DNA of 64,000 nucleotides from assembly GCA_003170825.1 (NCBI GenBank), contig PMYL01000013.1:20046-84045 (forward strand), written 5' to 3'. The notes below the pieces were generated by a model, which was not told the DNA's origin, searched no databases, and was given only the letters and a program-made list of their open reading frames with translations. Both the position numbers and the translations under genes were made by a program. Positions within the stretch are counted from its first letter, which is position 1; every line of letters begins with the position of its first letter. Origin of the DNA: Acidobacteriaceae bacterium (GTDB taxonomy: Bacteria > Acidobacteriota > Terriglobia > Terriglobales > Acidobacteriaceae). Of this stretch, positions 9,701 to 18,321 are shown in pieces.

Positions 9701-9729
9701 CGGCTGGGGCATCACCGGCGAGAATGGCA
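9701..9729 (+). repeat. Direct repeat, copy 2 of 2 flanking the GT87 gene
   Basis: CGGCTGGGGCATCACCGG and the following 11 bases match 8207-8235 at 24 of 29 positions. It sits in the spacer between the divergent GT87 and GT2 genes. Confidence 0.55.
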
Positions 9730-9777
9730 ATACGGAATAAGGTATTTGCCTGATTGCAGCAGCCTGAAACTGTTAGG

Positions 9778-10506
9778 ATGTCCGAAGTGAAATCCAACGA
9801 CGAGATAGAACCCTGCCTCACGGCGGTGATGCCGGTCTACAATGAGTCCGCCACCGTGGCCGAGGTCGTCAAGGCGGTGTTGGCGCAGCGTCCAGTGCAG
9901 CAACTGGTCATTGTGGATGACTGCTCGCGGGACGGCACTTGGGACCAACTCCAGCCGCTCGCGCAAATCGAACCGCGCATCAAGCTCATCCGGCACGAAG
10001 TGAATCAGGGCAAGGGCGCGGCGTTACGCACCGGCATCGCGCACGCGACTTCGGAAATCGTCATCATTCAGGATGCGGATCTGGAATACGACCCGGCCGA
10101 GTATTGCCGGTTGATCGCGCCGATTCTGTCCGGCAGGGCGGACGTGGTCTTCGGTTCGCGCTTTCGCGGCGGCACCGGCGCCTGCCGGGTCTTGTATTAC
10201 TGGCATTCGGTCGGGAACAACTTTCTCACCATGTGTTCGAACATGGCCACGGATTTGAACCTCACGGATATGGAGACGGGATACAAAACCTTCCGCCGCG
10301 AAGTGATCCAGCAGATCCGGATCGAGGAAAACCGCTTCGGATTCGAGCCGGAAATCACGGCCAAAGTTGCAAAAGCGAAGGTACGTATTTACGAGGTCGG
10401 AATATCCTACACTGGCCGCACGTACGCCGAGGGCAAAAAAATTGGCTGGCGAGACGGTTTCCACGCGCTGTGGTGCATTTGGAAATATAACTTTTGGCGC
10501 AAATGA
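9778..10506 (+). CDS. GT2 glycosyltransferase, polyprenyl-phosphate mannose/glucose synthase-like
   Basis: Cytoplasmic-face GT-A enzyme that likely transfers a sugar from a nucleotide donor to polyprenyl phosphate. It opens with TAVMPVYNESATV, carries VIVDDCSRDGT for nucleotide binding and QDADLEYDP, the DxD-containing metal site, and ends with ISYTGRTYAEGKKIGW, all standard for the DPM1-like subgroup without C-terminal membrane helices. The ORF track start at 9754 is a TTG; the ATG eight codons later (MSEVKSN) is equally possible and neither has a strong ribosome site. It probably supplies the lipid-linked sugar for the divergent GT87 enzyme. A 63-codon open stretch continues in the same frame after its TGA. 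Confidence 0.88.
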   Translation: MSEVKSNDEIEPCLTAVMPVYNESATVAEVVKAVLAQRPVQQLVIVDDCSRDGTWDQLQPLAQIEPRIKLIRHEVNQGKGAALRTGIAHATSEIVIIQDADLEYDPAEYCRLIAPILSGRADVVFGSRFRGGTGACRVLYYWHSVGNNFLTMCSNMATDLNLTDMETGYKTFRREVIQQIRIEENRFGFEPEITAKVAKAKVRIYEVGISYTGRTYAEGKKIGWRDGFHALWCIWKYNFWRK

Positions 10507-10539
10507 CCGGTAAGCCCAACGCATTGGCCAAAAACTGAT

Positions 10540-10698
10540 TTTGAATTCGCCGCGCATCAAGGCAAGGAACGATCCTTTGACGTGGCTGCGGTGCGGCTGT
10601 TTGACCGGGCGATTTTTCCGCTGGTCCATGGCTTTGAATCGCGCATTTGTCCACCGCCCATTGGCCAAAGCCTGATGGCGGTAGCGGCCGCTCGCTAA
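10540..10698 (+). pseudogene. In-frame remnant of a longer gene downstream of the GT2 stop
   Basis: After the GT2 TGA at 10504-10506 the same frame stays open to a TAA at 10696-10698. The translated part (FEFAAHQGKERSFDV, then AVRLFDRAIFPLVHGFE and CPPPIGQSLMAVA) reads like a genuine protein tail, similar in style to the C-terminal ends of sugar- or lipid-modifying methyltransferases or fused glycosyltransferases. It has no start codon or ribosome site of its own. The GT2 enzyme before it is already full length, so I read this as the leftover 3' end of a deleted neighbour. Readthrough is a less likely alternative. Confidence 0.45.
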
Positions 10699-10781
10699 AC
10701 ATAGCGGTTTTCCAATTGCTGTATCCTCAAAGGGACGGCCGTGTTTTTTCAAGCCGCGGCCCCTTTGGACTCCAAACCACC

Positions 10782-12815
10782 ATGAGCACGCAGACCATTG
10801 CCATACACCTGCCCGACGGAGCCATTCGCGAAGTGCCCGCCGGCACCACGCCCCTGGACATTGCCAACTCCATCTCGCCGCGCCTGGCCGCGGCCGCCGT
10901 GGTGGCGCGCCTGACGCCCATCACCGGCGCTCTGAAACAGGCAGATTCAGGCGAAGAGCCTTCGGAAGCAGCGATGTATGCCGCGGAAGACGCCGCCGCA
11001 CCGCGCATGGTGGACCTGGCGACGCCTTTGACCGCCGACACGCGCCTGGAGCTGGTGACTGAGAAGGATCCGGAGGCGATCAAGGTGCTGCGCCACTCCG
11101 CCGCGCATGTGCTGGCCACGGCGGTGCTGGAACTCTTCCCCGAGACCAAACTGGGCCACGGTCCGGCCACCGACTCCGGCTTCTTTTACGACTTCCATCG
11201 CGAAAAACCCTTCGTTCCAGAAGAGCTGGCGCAGATCGAGGCGAAGATGGCCGAGGTAATTGCGCGCGACGAGCCGTTCAGACGTGAATCTTCTCCAAGA
11301 GAAAAAGCTCTGGAAGAGTTCAGCCGCGACGGCGACTTCATGAAGGCCCACTTCGTGACCAAGTTCACCGTGCCCGGCGACGAGGTCAGCTTCTACCGCA
11401 ACGGCAACTTCGTGGACTTTTGCCGCGGGCCGCACGTGCCCTCGACCGGCCGCGTCAAGGCCGTAAAAATAACCGCCTTGGCCGGCGCCTACTGGCTAGG
11501 CGACGAAAAGAATCCGCAGCTTCAGCGCATCTACGGCACGGCCTTCTTCTCGCAGAAGGCGCTGGACGAGCACTTCGTGCGCCTTGAAGAAGCGGCCAAG
11601 CGCGACCATCGCCTGCTGGGCAAGCAGTTGGACCTTTTCAGCATTCAGGAACTGGCCGGCCCCGGTCTCATCTTCTGGCATCCAAAGGGATCCATCGTCC
11701 GCAAAGTGATGGAAGACTGGATGCGCGACGAATGCCTCCGCCGCGGCTACCAGTTGGTTTACACGCCGCACGTGGCGCGCGTAAACCTGTGGCAGACCTC
11801 TGGGCACGAGGGCTACTACTCGCAGAACATGTTCACGCCGATGGAACTGGACGATGCGAACTATCGCATGAAGCCGATGAACTGCCCGTTCCACATTTTG
11901 ATTTACAAGAACTCGCCGAAGAGTTATCGCGACTTGCCTGTGCGTTATGCCGAGTTGGGCAATGTCTACCGGTATGAGCGCTCGGGCACCATGCACGGCC
12001 TATTGCGCGTGCGCGGCTTTACGCAGGACGACGCGCATATCTTCTGCACTCCCGGCCAAATTGAAGATGAAGTGGTGGCCTGCATCGACTTTGCCGAAGC
12101 CGTGCTCACCACCTTTGGCTTCAAGGAGTTCAAGGTCGAGTTATCCACGTGGGACCCCAGCGATCGCGCCCACTACGCCGGCTCCGACGAAAACTGGAAC
12201 CTGGCGGCTGGCTCCTTGCAGAGGGCGCTCGACCGGAAGGGAATCGCGTACAAGACCATCCCCGGCGAAGCTGCCTTCTACGGTCCCAAGATCGACGTGA
12301 AACTCGTCGACGTGCTGGGCCGCCTGTGGCAGCTCTCCACCGTCCAGTTCGACTTCAACCTGCCCGCCCGCTTCGAGCTTGAGTATGTCGGCGAGGACGG
12401 CGAGCGCCATCAGCCGGTCATGGTTCATCGCGCCCTCTTCGGCTCCGTCGAGCGCTTCTTCGGCGTCCTCATCGAGCACTACGCCGGCGCCTTCCCGCTG
12501 TGGCTCGCGCCCGTGCAGGCGGGCCTGGTGCCCATCAGCGAGCGCCATCACGCCTACGCCAAAAAAGTCGAAGCCGAACTCAAAGCCGCCGGCCTCCGCG
12601 TGGAAGTCGACGATCGCAATGAGAAGATGAACGGCAAGATCCGCGACTTCGCCAACCAGAAGACGCCCTACATTCTCGTCTTCGGCGACAAGGAACAGGA
12701 AGCCTGCGCAGTCAGTGTGCGCACCCGCGGCAAGGGAGACCAGGGCTCCATGCCGCTGGCCGATTTCATCGCCAAAGCCAAGGCGCTGGTGGAGAGCCAA
12801 TCGACGGAGTTGTAG
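10782..12815 (+). CDS. thrS: Threonyl-tRNA synthetase
   Basis: Class II aminoacyl-tRNA synthetase that charges tRNA-Thr. The 677-residue protein has an N-terminal TGS domain (about 1-65), an editing domain with HSAAHVLATAV, a catalytic core with MKPMNCPFH (zinc Cys), RYERSGTMHGLLRVRGF (motif 2 Arg), DDAHIF (zinc His) and MVHRALFGSVERF (third ligand and motif 3), and the C-terminal anticodon-binding domain with GLRVEVDDR. The ORF track runs back to 10647, but the ATG at 10782 (MSTQTIAIHLPDG) fits the start of the TGS domain. The ribosome site is weak. The 83-base spacer from the preceding remnant shows no T-box; thrS regulation is not visible. Confidence 0.97.
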   Translation: MSTQTIAIHLPDGAIREVPAGTTPLDIANSISPRLAAAAVVARLTPITGALKQADSGEEPSEAAMYAAEDAAAPRMVDLATPLTADTRLELVTEKDPEAIKVLRHSAAHVLATAVLELFPETKLGHGPATDSGFFYDFHREKPFVPEELAQIEAKMAEVIARDEPFRRESSPREKALEEFSRDGDFMKAHFVTKFTVPGDEVSFYRNGNFVDFCRGPHVPSTGRVKAVKITALAGAYWLGDEKNPQLQRIYGTAFFSQKALDEHFVRLEEAAKRDHRLLGKQLDLFSIQELAGPGLIFWHPKGSIVRKVMEDWMRDECLRRGYQLVYTPHVARVNLWQTSGHEGYYSQNMFTPMELDDANYRMKPMNCPFHILIYKNSPKSYRDLPVRYAELGNVYRYERSGTMHGLLRVRGFTQDDAHIFCTPGQIEDEVVACIDFAEAVLTTFGFKEFKVELSTWDPSDRAHYAGSDENWNLAAGSLQRALDRKGIAYKTIPGEAAFYGPKIDVKLVDVLGRLWQLSTVQFDFNLPARFELEYVGEDGERHQPVMVHRALFGSVERFFGVLIEHYAGAFPLWLAPVQAGLVPISERHHAYAKKVEAELKAAGLRVEVDDRNEKMNGKIRDFANQKTPYILVFGDKEQEACAVSVRTRGKGDQGSMPLADFIAKAKALVESQSTEL

Positions 12816-12865
12816 CAGGAGCCCTAAGGAACCTCTGAAAAAGTCCTTGCCGTGAAGTCGTCATT

Positions 12866-13000
12866 CCCTCAGGGGCTAAAGCCCGCGTTGATTTTGCGGC
12901 ATTTACGACACCCTTCGGCAGGCTCAGGGGCCTTTGAAGTCGTGCCCTGACACGAACCAGCCTTTTTCCGCTCGCCGCGGCGAGTAAAGCCCGTACCCTT
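12866..13000. repeat. Intergenic palindromic repeats (GGCTNNAGCC family) after thrS
   Basis: The spacer between convergent thrS and the ntrX-like gene holds CCCTCAGGGGCTAAAGCCCG (12866-12885), an unrelated short piece CCTTCGGCAGGCTCAGGGG, and GAGTAAAGCCCGTACCCTTC (from 12982). The first and last match blocks seen upstream of nusA at 40644-40703, so this is a dispersed repeat, not a gene. Confidence 0.7.
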
Positions 13001-13041
13001 CATTCTCCGCTGCAAGATTAGATGAGCCGGCCCAGTGTCCT

Positions 13042-14397
13042 CTACTCCCGCACGCTGATGCCGAGCGCCTTCATCTTGCGATAGAGGTGGCTGCGTTCCA
13101 GGCCCAATAACTCCGCCGCGTGGCTGATGTTATTGCGTGCTTCTTCAATCTTCTTCAGAATATATTCGCGCTCGTAGGCGTCGCGCGCCTGTTGCAAAGT
13201 GGAGAATTCTTCCGTCGAGCGCGTGCCGGCCTTGTGGGTGAGCGGCGGCAGATGCTTGCGCTCGATGCGCAGGGCGCGTGGATTGAGGATGAGCACCCGC
13301 TCGATTACATTTTTCAGTTCGCGAACGTTGCCCGGCCAACGGTACTCGGCCAGCGTCGCCAGCGCCTCTTCGCCGATCTCCATGCGCGGGCGTCCGTACT
13401 GGCGGCCGAACTCGGCCAGGAACTCGCGCGCCAGCAGCGGTATGTCCTGCTTGCGCTCCCTCAGCGGCGGCACAAAGAACGGGACGACATTGAGCCGGTA
13501 GAAGAGGTCCTCGCGGAAGTTGCCCTTGGCGATCTCCTCTTCGAGATCCTTGTTGGTGGAGGCGATCAGGCGCACGTCCACGCGCAAGGGCTGCGTGCCG
13601 CCGACGGGCGTAAAGAGCTGGTCGTCAAGGGCAGAGAGCACCTTGGCCTGCGTCTTGAGGCTCATGTCGCCCACTTCATCCAGGAAGAGCGATCCGCCGT
13701 CAGCGCGTTCCAGGGTGCCGCGCTGCTCCGTGGGACCGCCGGGCTGGGCGCTGTAGCGGTAGCCGAAGAGTTCGGCCTCGATGTAGGCCTCGGGGATGGC
13801 GGCGCAGTTCAGCTCGACAAAGACACTATCCCGCCGCAGGCTCTCGGCGTGAATGGCGCGGGCGATCAGTTCCTTGCCGGTGCCCGATTCGCCGTAGATG
13901 AGCACGCGGCCGTTGGTGGGCGCCATGAGCCGTATCTGCTGGCGCAGCGCCTTTACCGGAATGCTTTCGCCGGTGAGCACCGATCCCACATTGAACTGGC
14001 GCTTGAATTCGATGTTTTCAGTGCGCAGGCGCCGCGCTTCCACCGCGTTCTTGAGCACGATCAGCGTGCGATCGAGCGAGAGCGGCTTTTCCAAAAAGTC
14101 GTATGCGCCCAGCTTGGTGGCCTTCACGGCGGCCTCGATGGTGCCGTGGCCGCTGATGATGACCACCTCCGGCCGCATCTCGACGGCCAACTGGTGCATA
14201 TCGGCCAGCACGTCGAGGCCGTCGCGGTCAGGAAGCCAGATGTCGAGCAGCACCACGTCATAGGGCGCGTCCTGCAACAGCACCATCGCCTCGGCGGCGG
14301 TGGCAGCGCTGGCCACGCCATAGCCCTCTTCGCGCAGAATCTCTTCCAGCGAGGCGCGAATCTCCGCCTCGTCGTCCACCACCAGAATGTGATTCAT
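13042..14397 (-). CDS. NtrX/NtrC-like response regulator with AAA+ domain but no GAFTGA
   Basis: Two-component response regulator of 451 residues. Receiver domain 1-120 has the phospho-Asp in VVLLDIWLPD and the conserved Lys in FLEKP. The AAA+ domain has Walker A GESGTGKE and Walker B GGSLFLDEVGD, and the C terminus has a Fis-type helix-turn-helix (HAAELLGLERSHLYRKMKALG). Where sigma-54 activators carry GAFTGA after ELFG, this protein reads ELFGYRYSAQPGGPTEQ, so the sigma-54 contact loop is lost. Known precedent: Rhodobacter capsulatus NtrC lacks GAFTGA and acts with sigma-70 polymerase. It overlaps its sensor kinase gene by four bases (ATGA). Targets are unknown. Confidence 0.92.
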   Translation of the reverse strand: MNHILVVDDEAEIRASLEEILREEGYGVASAATAAEAMVLLQDAPYDVVLLDIWLPDRDGLDVLADMHQLAVEMRPEVVIISGHGTIEAAVKATKLGAYDFLEKPLSLDRTLIVLKNAVEARRLRTENIEFKRQFNVGSVLTGESIPVKALRQQIRLMAPTNGRVLIYGESGTGKELIARAIHAESLRRDSVFVELNCAAIPEAYIEAELFGYRYSAQPGGPTEQRGTLERADGGSLFLDEVGDMSLKTQAKVLSALDDQLFTPVGGTQPLRVDVRLIASTNKDLEEEIAKGNFREDLFYRLNVVPFFVPPLRERKQDIPLLAREFLAEFGRQYGRPRMEIGEEALATLAEYRWPGNVRELKNVIERVLILNPRALRIERKHLPPLTHKAGTRSTEEFSTLQQARDAYEREYILKKIEEARNNISHAAELLGLERSHLYRKMKALGISVRE

Positions 14398-16709
14398 GAG
14401 TGCAATCCCCTGAGCGGAGCGACGGAGTTGCCGGGCGCGGCATCGTTGCCCTCGAGCGCGGCCGGAGCCAACTGTGCGCTGCCGAGATCCATCAGCGGCA
14501 GACGCAGCAGGAAGCGCGCGCCCTTGGGGCTATTGGCCTCGGCGCGCAGCGAGCCGCCATGCTCCTGCACGATCTTGGCCGCAATGGAGAGGCCCAGTCC
14601 GGTGCCGCGATGCTTGGTGGAGTAGAAGGGCAGAAACAGCCGCTCGCGGATTTCATCGGTGAGCCCGTGGCCGGTGTCTGAGACCGCGATCTCGACCGCC
14701 GCGCTGTCTTCGCTGAGCGAACTGCTGAGCCCAAGCACGCGCAACAAACTGCCCTGCATGGCCTCGGCGGCATTGTCGATGAGGTTGGCCAGCGCGCGGC
14801 GGATGGCCTCGGGGTCGGCAAGCACCGTCGGCAATCCTGGCTCCAGGTCCCGCTGCACGGTGATGCCGTTGAGGCGGCCGGCAAACAGCGCCAGCGCTTG
14901 CTCGGCTATCTGGTTAAGATCGCATGCGCGAGGCTGCGGCGAGGGAAACTGCGCCAGCGCCGAGAACTGGTCGACCAGGGTGCGCAACGTGCCCACGCAG
15001 GCCAGGATAACCTCGCTGCATTTGCGGATCACGCCGGGCGAGTCCAAAGTGCCGCGGTCCAGATGCCTGCCGATCCGCTCGGCGGAGAGGGCGATGGGCG
15101 TGAGCGGGTTCTTGATCTCGTGGGCTACCCTCTGCGCCACCTCCTTCCACGCCAACTGGCGCTGCGCGCGCAACAACTCGGTGGTGTCCTCCACCACCAG
15201 CACCGTTCCCGGCTGGCCGTGGGCCAGTTCAAGCCGCGCGCTGGTAATGGCCAGGTGCATGGTGCGGCCGCGGGCATGAAACTCAACTTCGGTAGAAGCC
15301 GCGCCCATGCGATGGCCGCGCCGGATCACTCCGGCCAGATCGTCCGCACAGTCGGCAGGCAGCAGCGACTCGATTCGCTCTCCGCCCAGGCCAAGATCCT
15401 CGCGCCGTCCCATCAACGCGGCAAAGGCGCGATTGGACTGGAGCACCACGCCTGCGCCATCCAGGGTGACCACGCCCGAGGGAATCGTCTCGACGATCGT
15501 CTCCAACTCGCGGCGGCGCTCCTCGATGGCCAGGTTGGCCGCGGTGAGCTGCGCCGACGAGCTCTCGGCCAACTGCCGGCTGGCATCCAGATCCGCCGCC
15601 ATGCGGTTGAAGGCGCGGACCAGGTCGCCCATCTCTCCGGTGGCGATCAGCGCCACGCGATGGTCGTACTTGCCGGTAGCGATCTCGTCCATCGCGTCTG
15701 CCAGGGCCTCCACCGGGCGGGTGATCTGCTTGGACAGAAACAGGGCCAGCCACACGCTGGAAAAGAAAACGAACACCGTGATCAGCAACAGCAGCAGGAA
15801 GAATATGGTGCGGAGCTGGTTGCGCGAACGGAACAGCTTCCAATAAGCGTCTGCCCCGGAGCGGATGCGCGCCGTGGTCTGACTGAGCCCCCGCGGCATG
15901 GGCAGCGCCGTCACCACCACCTTGCCGGAAGCGGTTGGCGACACACCCAGCGCGAACTCCTGGCCTGCCACATTGATCACCGGCTCATCGTGCCGCTGCG
16001 CCGAGGTCAGCAGGCTTGCCGAAAGCGGCCCGCGAAGCGGAATCGCGGCTCCCCGCTCGCCTTCGTCCAGCCAGGGAACCAAGCTCGCCACGCTGGACTC
16101 CGGCGGCGCCTGAAAGCTGGCCAGAACCCGCAAGTCCTTCCCATAGACGATGGCAAAGCCGCCGTCCAGCGTGATGCGGTGGGAGGACAGCACATCCTGG
16201 AGCGTCGCCGGATCGCGGTCCGGAGCGCCGGTGGCCGCTATCGACTCCGCCTCGCCCCGCGCATTGCTGGTGACGTATTGCGCCAGCTCCAGCACCACGC
16301 GGGTCGAGTCCTCGCGCAACTCCGATGTGGGCTGCGAAAACCAGCGGTCGATGGAACGGTTCATCAGTTGAAAGCTGAACAGGAACATGAAAACCGCGGG
16401 GGTGAGCGCGATCAAGGCCGCGCCCAGCACCATTCGCGTGCGCAGCCGCGCGCCCAGGGCGCTGCTGCTCTGGTCGGCATAGAGCTTGAGGATGTTCCTG
16501 AGCAGCAGCATCAGCAGCACCATCAGCAGCAGGAACACCAGCACGGTGAGGCCGGTAAAGACCAGCGTCTCCCCGGAGGTCTCAGGATTGAGAAACCGGA
16601 CATTGGAGGTGTTGAATGCCTGGAGCGCGCCCAGCAAGGCGAGAAACAACAGCACTCCGCCTGCAAGCAGGGCAACCAACCGGCGCCGAGGATCGCCGAG
16701 AAACGACAT
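14394..16709 (-). CDS. NtrY-like membrane sensor histidine kinase
   Basis: Membrane histidine kinase of 771 residues partnering the regulator just downstream. Three hydrophobic segments lie in the first 115 residues, then a periplasmic region to about 320, another helix (FFLLLLLITVFVFFSSVWL), HAMP (ITRPVEALADAM), a PAS domain (IPSGVVTLDGAG), HisKA with the phospho-His in VAHEIKNPLTPIALSAERI, and HATPase with NLIDNAAEAM and GTGLGLSIAAKIV. The HEIKNPLTPI block is characteristic of NtrY. The ORF track starts at 17057 inside the upstream protease gene; the ATG at 16709 (MSFLGDPRRR) gives normal architecture. Signal unknown; NtrY family members have been linked to nitrogen and redox sensing. Confidence 0.93.
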   Translation of the reverse strand: MSFLGDPRRRLVALLAGGVLLFLALLGALQAFNTSNVRFLNPETSGETLVFTGLTVLVFLLLMVLLMLLLRNILKLYADQSSSALGARLRTRMVLGAALIALTPAVFMFLFSFQLMNRSIDRWFSQPTSELREDSTRVVLELAQYVTSNARGEAESIAATGAPDRDPATLQDVLSSHRITLDGGFAIVYGKDLRVLASFQAPPESSVASLVPWLDEGERGAAIPLRGPLSASLLTSAQRHDEPVINVAGQEFALGVSPTASGKVVVTALPMPRGLSQTTARIRSGADAYWKLFRSRNQLRTIFFLLLLLITVFVFFSSVWLALFLSKQITRPVEALADAMDEIATGKYDHRVALIATGEMGDLVRAFNRMAADLDASRQLAESSSAQLTAANLAIEERRRELETIVETIPSGVVTLDGAGVVLQSNRAFAALMGRREDLGLGGERIESLLPADCADDLAGVIRRGHRMGAASTEVEFHARGRTMHLAITSARLELAHGQPGTVLVVEDTTELLRAQRQLAWKEVAQRVAHEIKNPLTPIALSAERIGRHLDRGTLDSPGVIRKCSEVILACVGTLRTLVDQFSALAQFPSPQPRACDLNQIAEQALALFAGRLNGITVQRDLEPGLPTVLADPEAIRRALANLIDNAAEAMQGSLLRVLGLSSSLSEDSAAVEIAVSDTGHGLTDEIRERLFLPFYSTKHRGTGLGLSIAAKIVQEHGGSLRAEANSPKGARFLLRLPLMDLGSAQLAPAALEGNDAAPGNSVAPLRGLHS

Positions 16710-16792
16710 GCGGCGATTATAAAGCGGTTGGCGAAGAGTGGGGAGGGGCCAGGGAACAAGGAGCAGAAAACCTAACCTGGCCCTGCCATTTT

Positions 16793-17548
16793 CTACCTCC
16801 AGACCACAAACTTGAGCCAGCCTTCCCAAACGTCGGCCCACGCATGGACGATGATGTTTGCGCGCAGATTCCCGCGCCACGCGGCCAGCGCTCCAAACAG
16901 AACTCCAAGCACGCTGATCACGATCGTATTCTTCCAGCCCTGGTAGCTGTGTCCCAGGCCAAACACTAGTCCCTGTCCCAGCACGGCCACCATAACGCTT
17001 CCGCTCAACGCATGGAGCTGGCGCTGCAGATAGCCGCGAAATGCCATCTCCTCGCAAACGCCCGCGGTGATCGCGGTCGCAATCCAGATCAGGATTTCAA
17101 GCAGGCTCTGCGGCAACAGGCTGGCGACGGATTTCGCGCTGCTCGGCCCCAGCAACCGGTGAACCGCATACGCTGAGCCCTCCCACAGCACCCAGAACGG
17201 CAGCGCAATCCCCACGTCCACCGCGACGCTCTTCCACGAGGTCCAGCGCCCGCCCGACAGCGTTGCCAGATTGCCGCCGCGGCGATGCACGCCGACCCAG
17301 CAGTAATAAAGGAGGGCCCAGTCCATGAAGATGGCGATCAGGTAGACGGGAATGACTTGACTGTGGCTCCCAAGCTGGCCGGCTGCCGCTCCGCCGCCTC
17401 CCGTGGGAGCATGTTGAGCAAGAAAGCCCAACGCTGCCACGCCGGCCCCAATCAGCAGGAAGCCTATAAAATGTCTCCACGAAGCGATCTGCCGCGGCCT
17501 TTGGCTTGCGCCTGAATTTTCTACCGAAAAAATCTCATTTCCCTGCAT
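16793..17548 (-). CDS. CPBP-family intramembrane metalloprotease (CAAX/Abi type)
   Basis: Integral membrane protease of 251 residues related to eukaryotic Rce1. The three family motifs are present: CEEMAFRGYLQR (EExxxR), VFGLGH (FxxxH) and HAWAD (HxxxD, with the last metal-binding His). Several hydrophobic helices surround them. The start overlaps the PadR gene by 14 bases, and GGAAAAG lies upstream of the ATG, so the two are co-transcribed. In bacteria such proteins are often linked to peptide maturation, immunity or stress, but no peptide gene is visible here. It may be a PadR-controlled membrane-stress function; that is inference. Confidence 0.9.
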   Translation of the reverse strand: MQGNEIFSVENSGASQRPRQIASWRHFIGFLLIGAGVAALGFLAQHAPTGGGGAAAGQLGSHSQVIPVYLIAIFMDWALLYYCWVGVHRRGGNLATLSGGRWTSWKSVAVDVGIALPFWVLWEGSAYAVHRLLGPSSAKSVASLLPQSLLEILIWIATAITAGVCEEMAFRGYLQRQLHALSGSVMVAVLGQGLVFGLGHSYQGWKNTIVISVLGVLFGALAAWRGNLRANIIVHAWADVWEGWLKFVVWR

Positions 17549-18140
17549 GAATCTTTTCCTTTCGACTTTCTGAATGACGCTGCTGCTTCCTGGCGATCTT
17601 GTTCAATTCCGCCAATATCTCTTCCGCCCAGCGCAGGTGCGCTTTCAATTCCAACTGTCCGAATCGCATCGCCATCTTCCAATAAGGAGCGTCAGGATAC
17701 CGATGATTTTGAGCAGTCACCTCCTGCTCTATCCGCCTGAGCTGCTCAAGAAACGCGCTCTCGCTTTCCGCCATGCGCTCCACGTGTTGAATCGAAATCT
17801 CCGGGGAAACCTGCGCGCCAAAGAACAGCTTCAGCAGCAATTCGTTGCGCGGAATCTCCGGCTGCGGCTCGACTGCCAGCCAATTCGCCAGACGCTCCCG
17901 GCCCTTTTTCGCGATGGAGTAGATGCGCCGGTCCGGCTTGCCTTTTTGCCGCTCCGTCTTGCAGCTCACAAAGCCATCGGCCGCCAGCCTTTTCAGGTTG
18001 GGATAGATCTGCCCATAGCTCTCGTTCCAAAAGTGGCCGACCGATGAGCGAATGTTCTGCCCCAGGTCGTAGCCCGACATGGGTTCGACCGTCAACAGAC
18101 CCAACAGCACTTCCATGCTCGAACTTGAACGCTTTGCCAT
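17535..18140 (-). CDS. PadR-family transcriptional regulator
   Basis: Winged-helix repressor of 201 residues. The N-terminal domain shows the family hallmarks GLLTVEPMSGYDL, a Trp/Tyr-rich recognition region NESYGQIYPNLKRLAADG and the wing KGKPDRRIYSIAKKG. A C-terminal coiled region (residues 110-185) should mediate dimerisation. It is the first gene of a two-gene operon with a CPBP membrane protease. A strong 21-base palindrome starts 13 bases before the start codon (18153-18173) and is the likely autoregulatory operator. PadR proteins usually repress and are released by small phenolic or drug-like ligands; the ligand here is unknown. Confidence 0.94.
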   Translation of the reverse strand: MAKRSSSSMEVLLGLLTVEPMSGYDLGQNIRSSVGHFWNESYGQIYPNLKRLAADGFVSCKTERQKGKPDRRIYSIAKKGRERLANWLAVEPQPEIPRNELLLKLFFGAQVSPEISIQHVERMAESESAFLEQLRRIEQEVTAQNHRYPDAPYWKMAMRFGQLELKAHLRWAEEILAELNKIARKQQRHSESRKEKIHAGK

Positions 18141-18152
18141 ATGCCTAATAGA

Positions 18153-18173
18153 TATATCTCTATTAGAGATATA
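18153..18173. promoter_or_regulatory. Palindromic operator upstream of padR-like gene
   Basis: TATATCTCT-att-AGAGATATA is a perfect 9+3+9 palindrome just before the PadR start codon, AT-rich in otherwise GC-rich DNA. Its placement over the expected promoter is what autorepression by a PadR dimer would need. It does not match the classic ATGT-N8-ACAT site exactly, so the specific assignment is inferred. Confidence 0.65.
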
Positions 18174-18321
18174 CTGTCAACAGATATTTTCCGGCCCGCT
18201 TTTTCCGGCCATCTTGATTCGTTTTCGGCATGTCGCGGTGAGCGAAACGGAAGAGGAAGAGAATGCAAGGCGCGGAGGCCGCATCCGCTCGGGCAGTTAC
18301 GGATGCGGCGTCGATATTCGA

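Noticed and set aside
10507-10781. T-box or other riboswitch before thrS
   Set aside because: No T-box signature or specifier hairpin seen; the space is taken by the gene remnant and a short leader.
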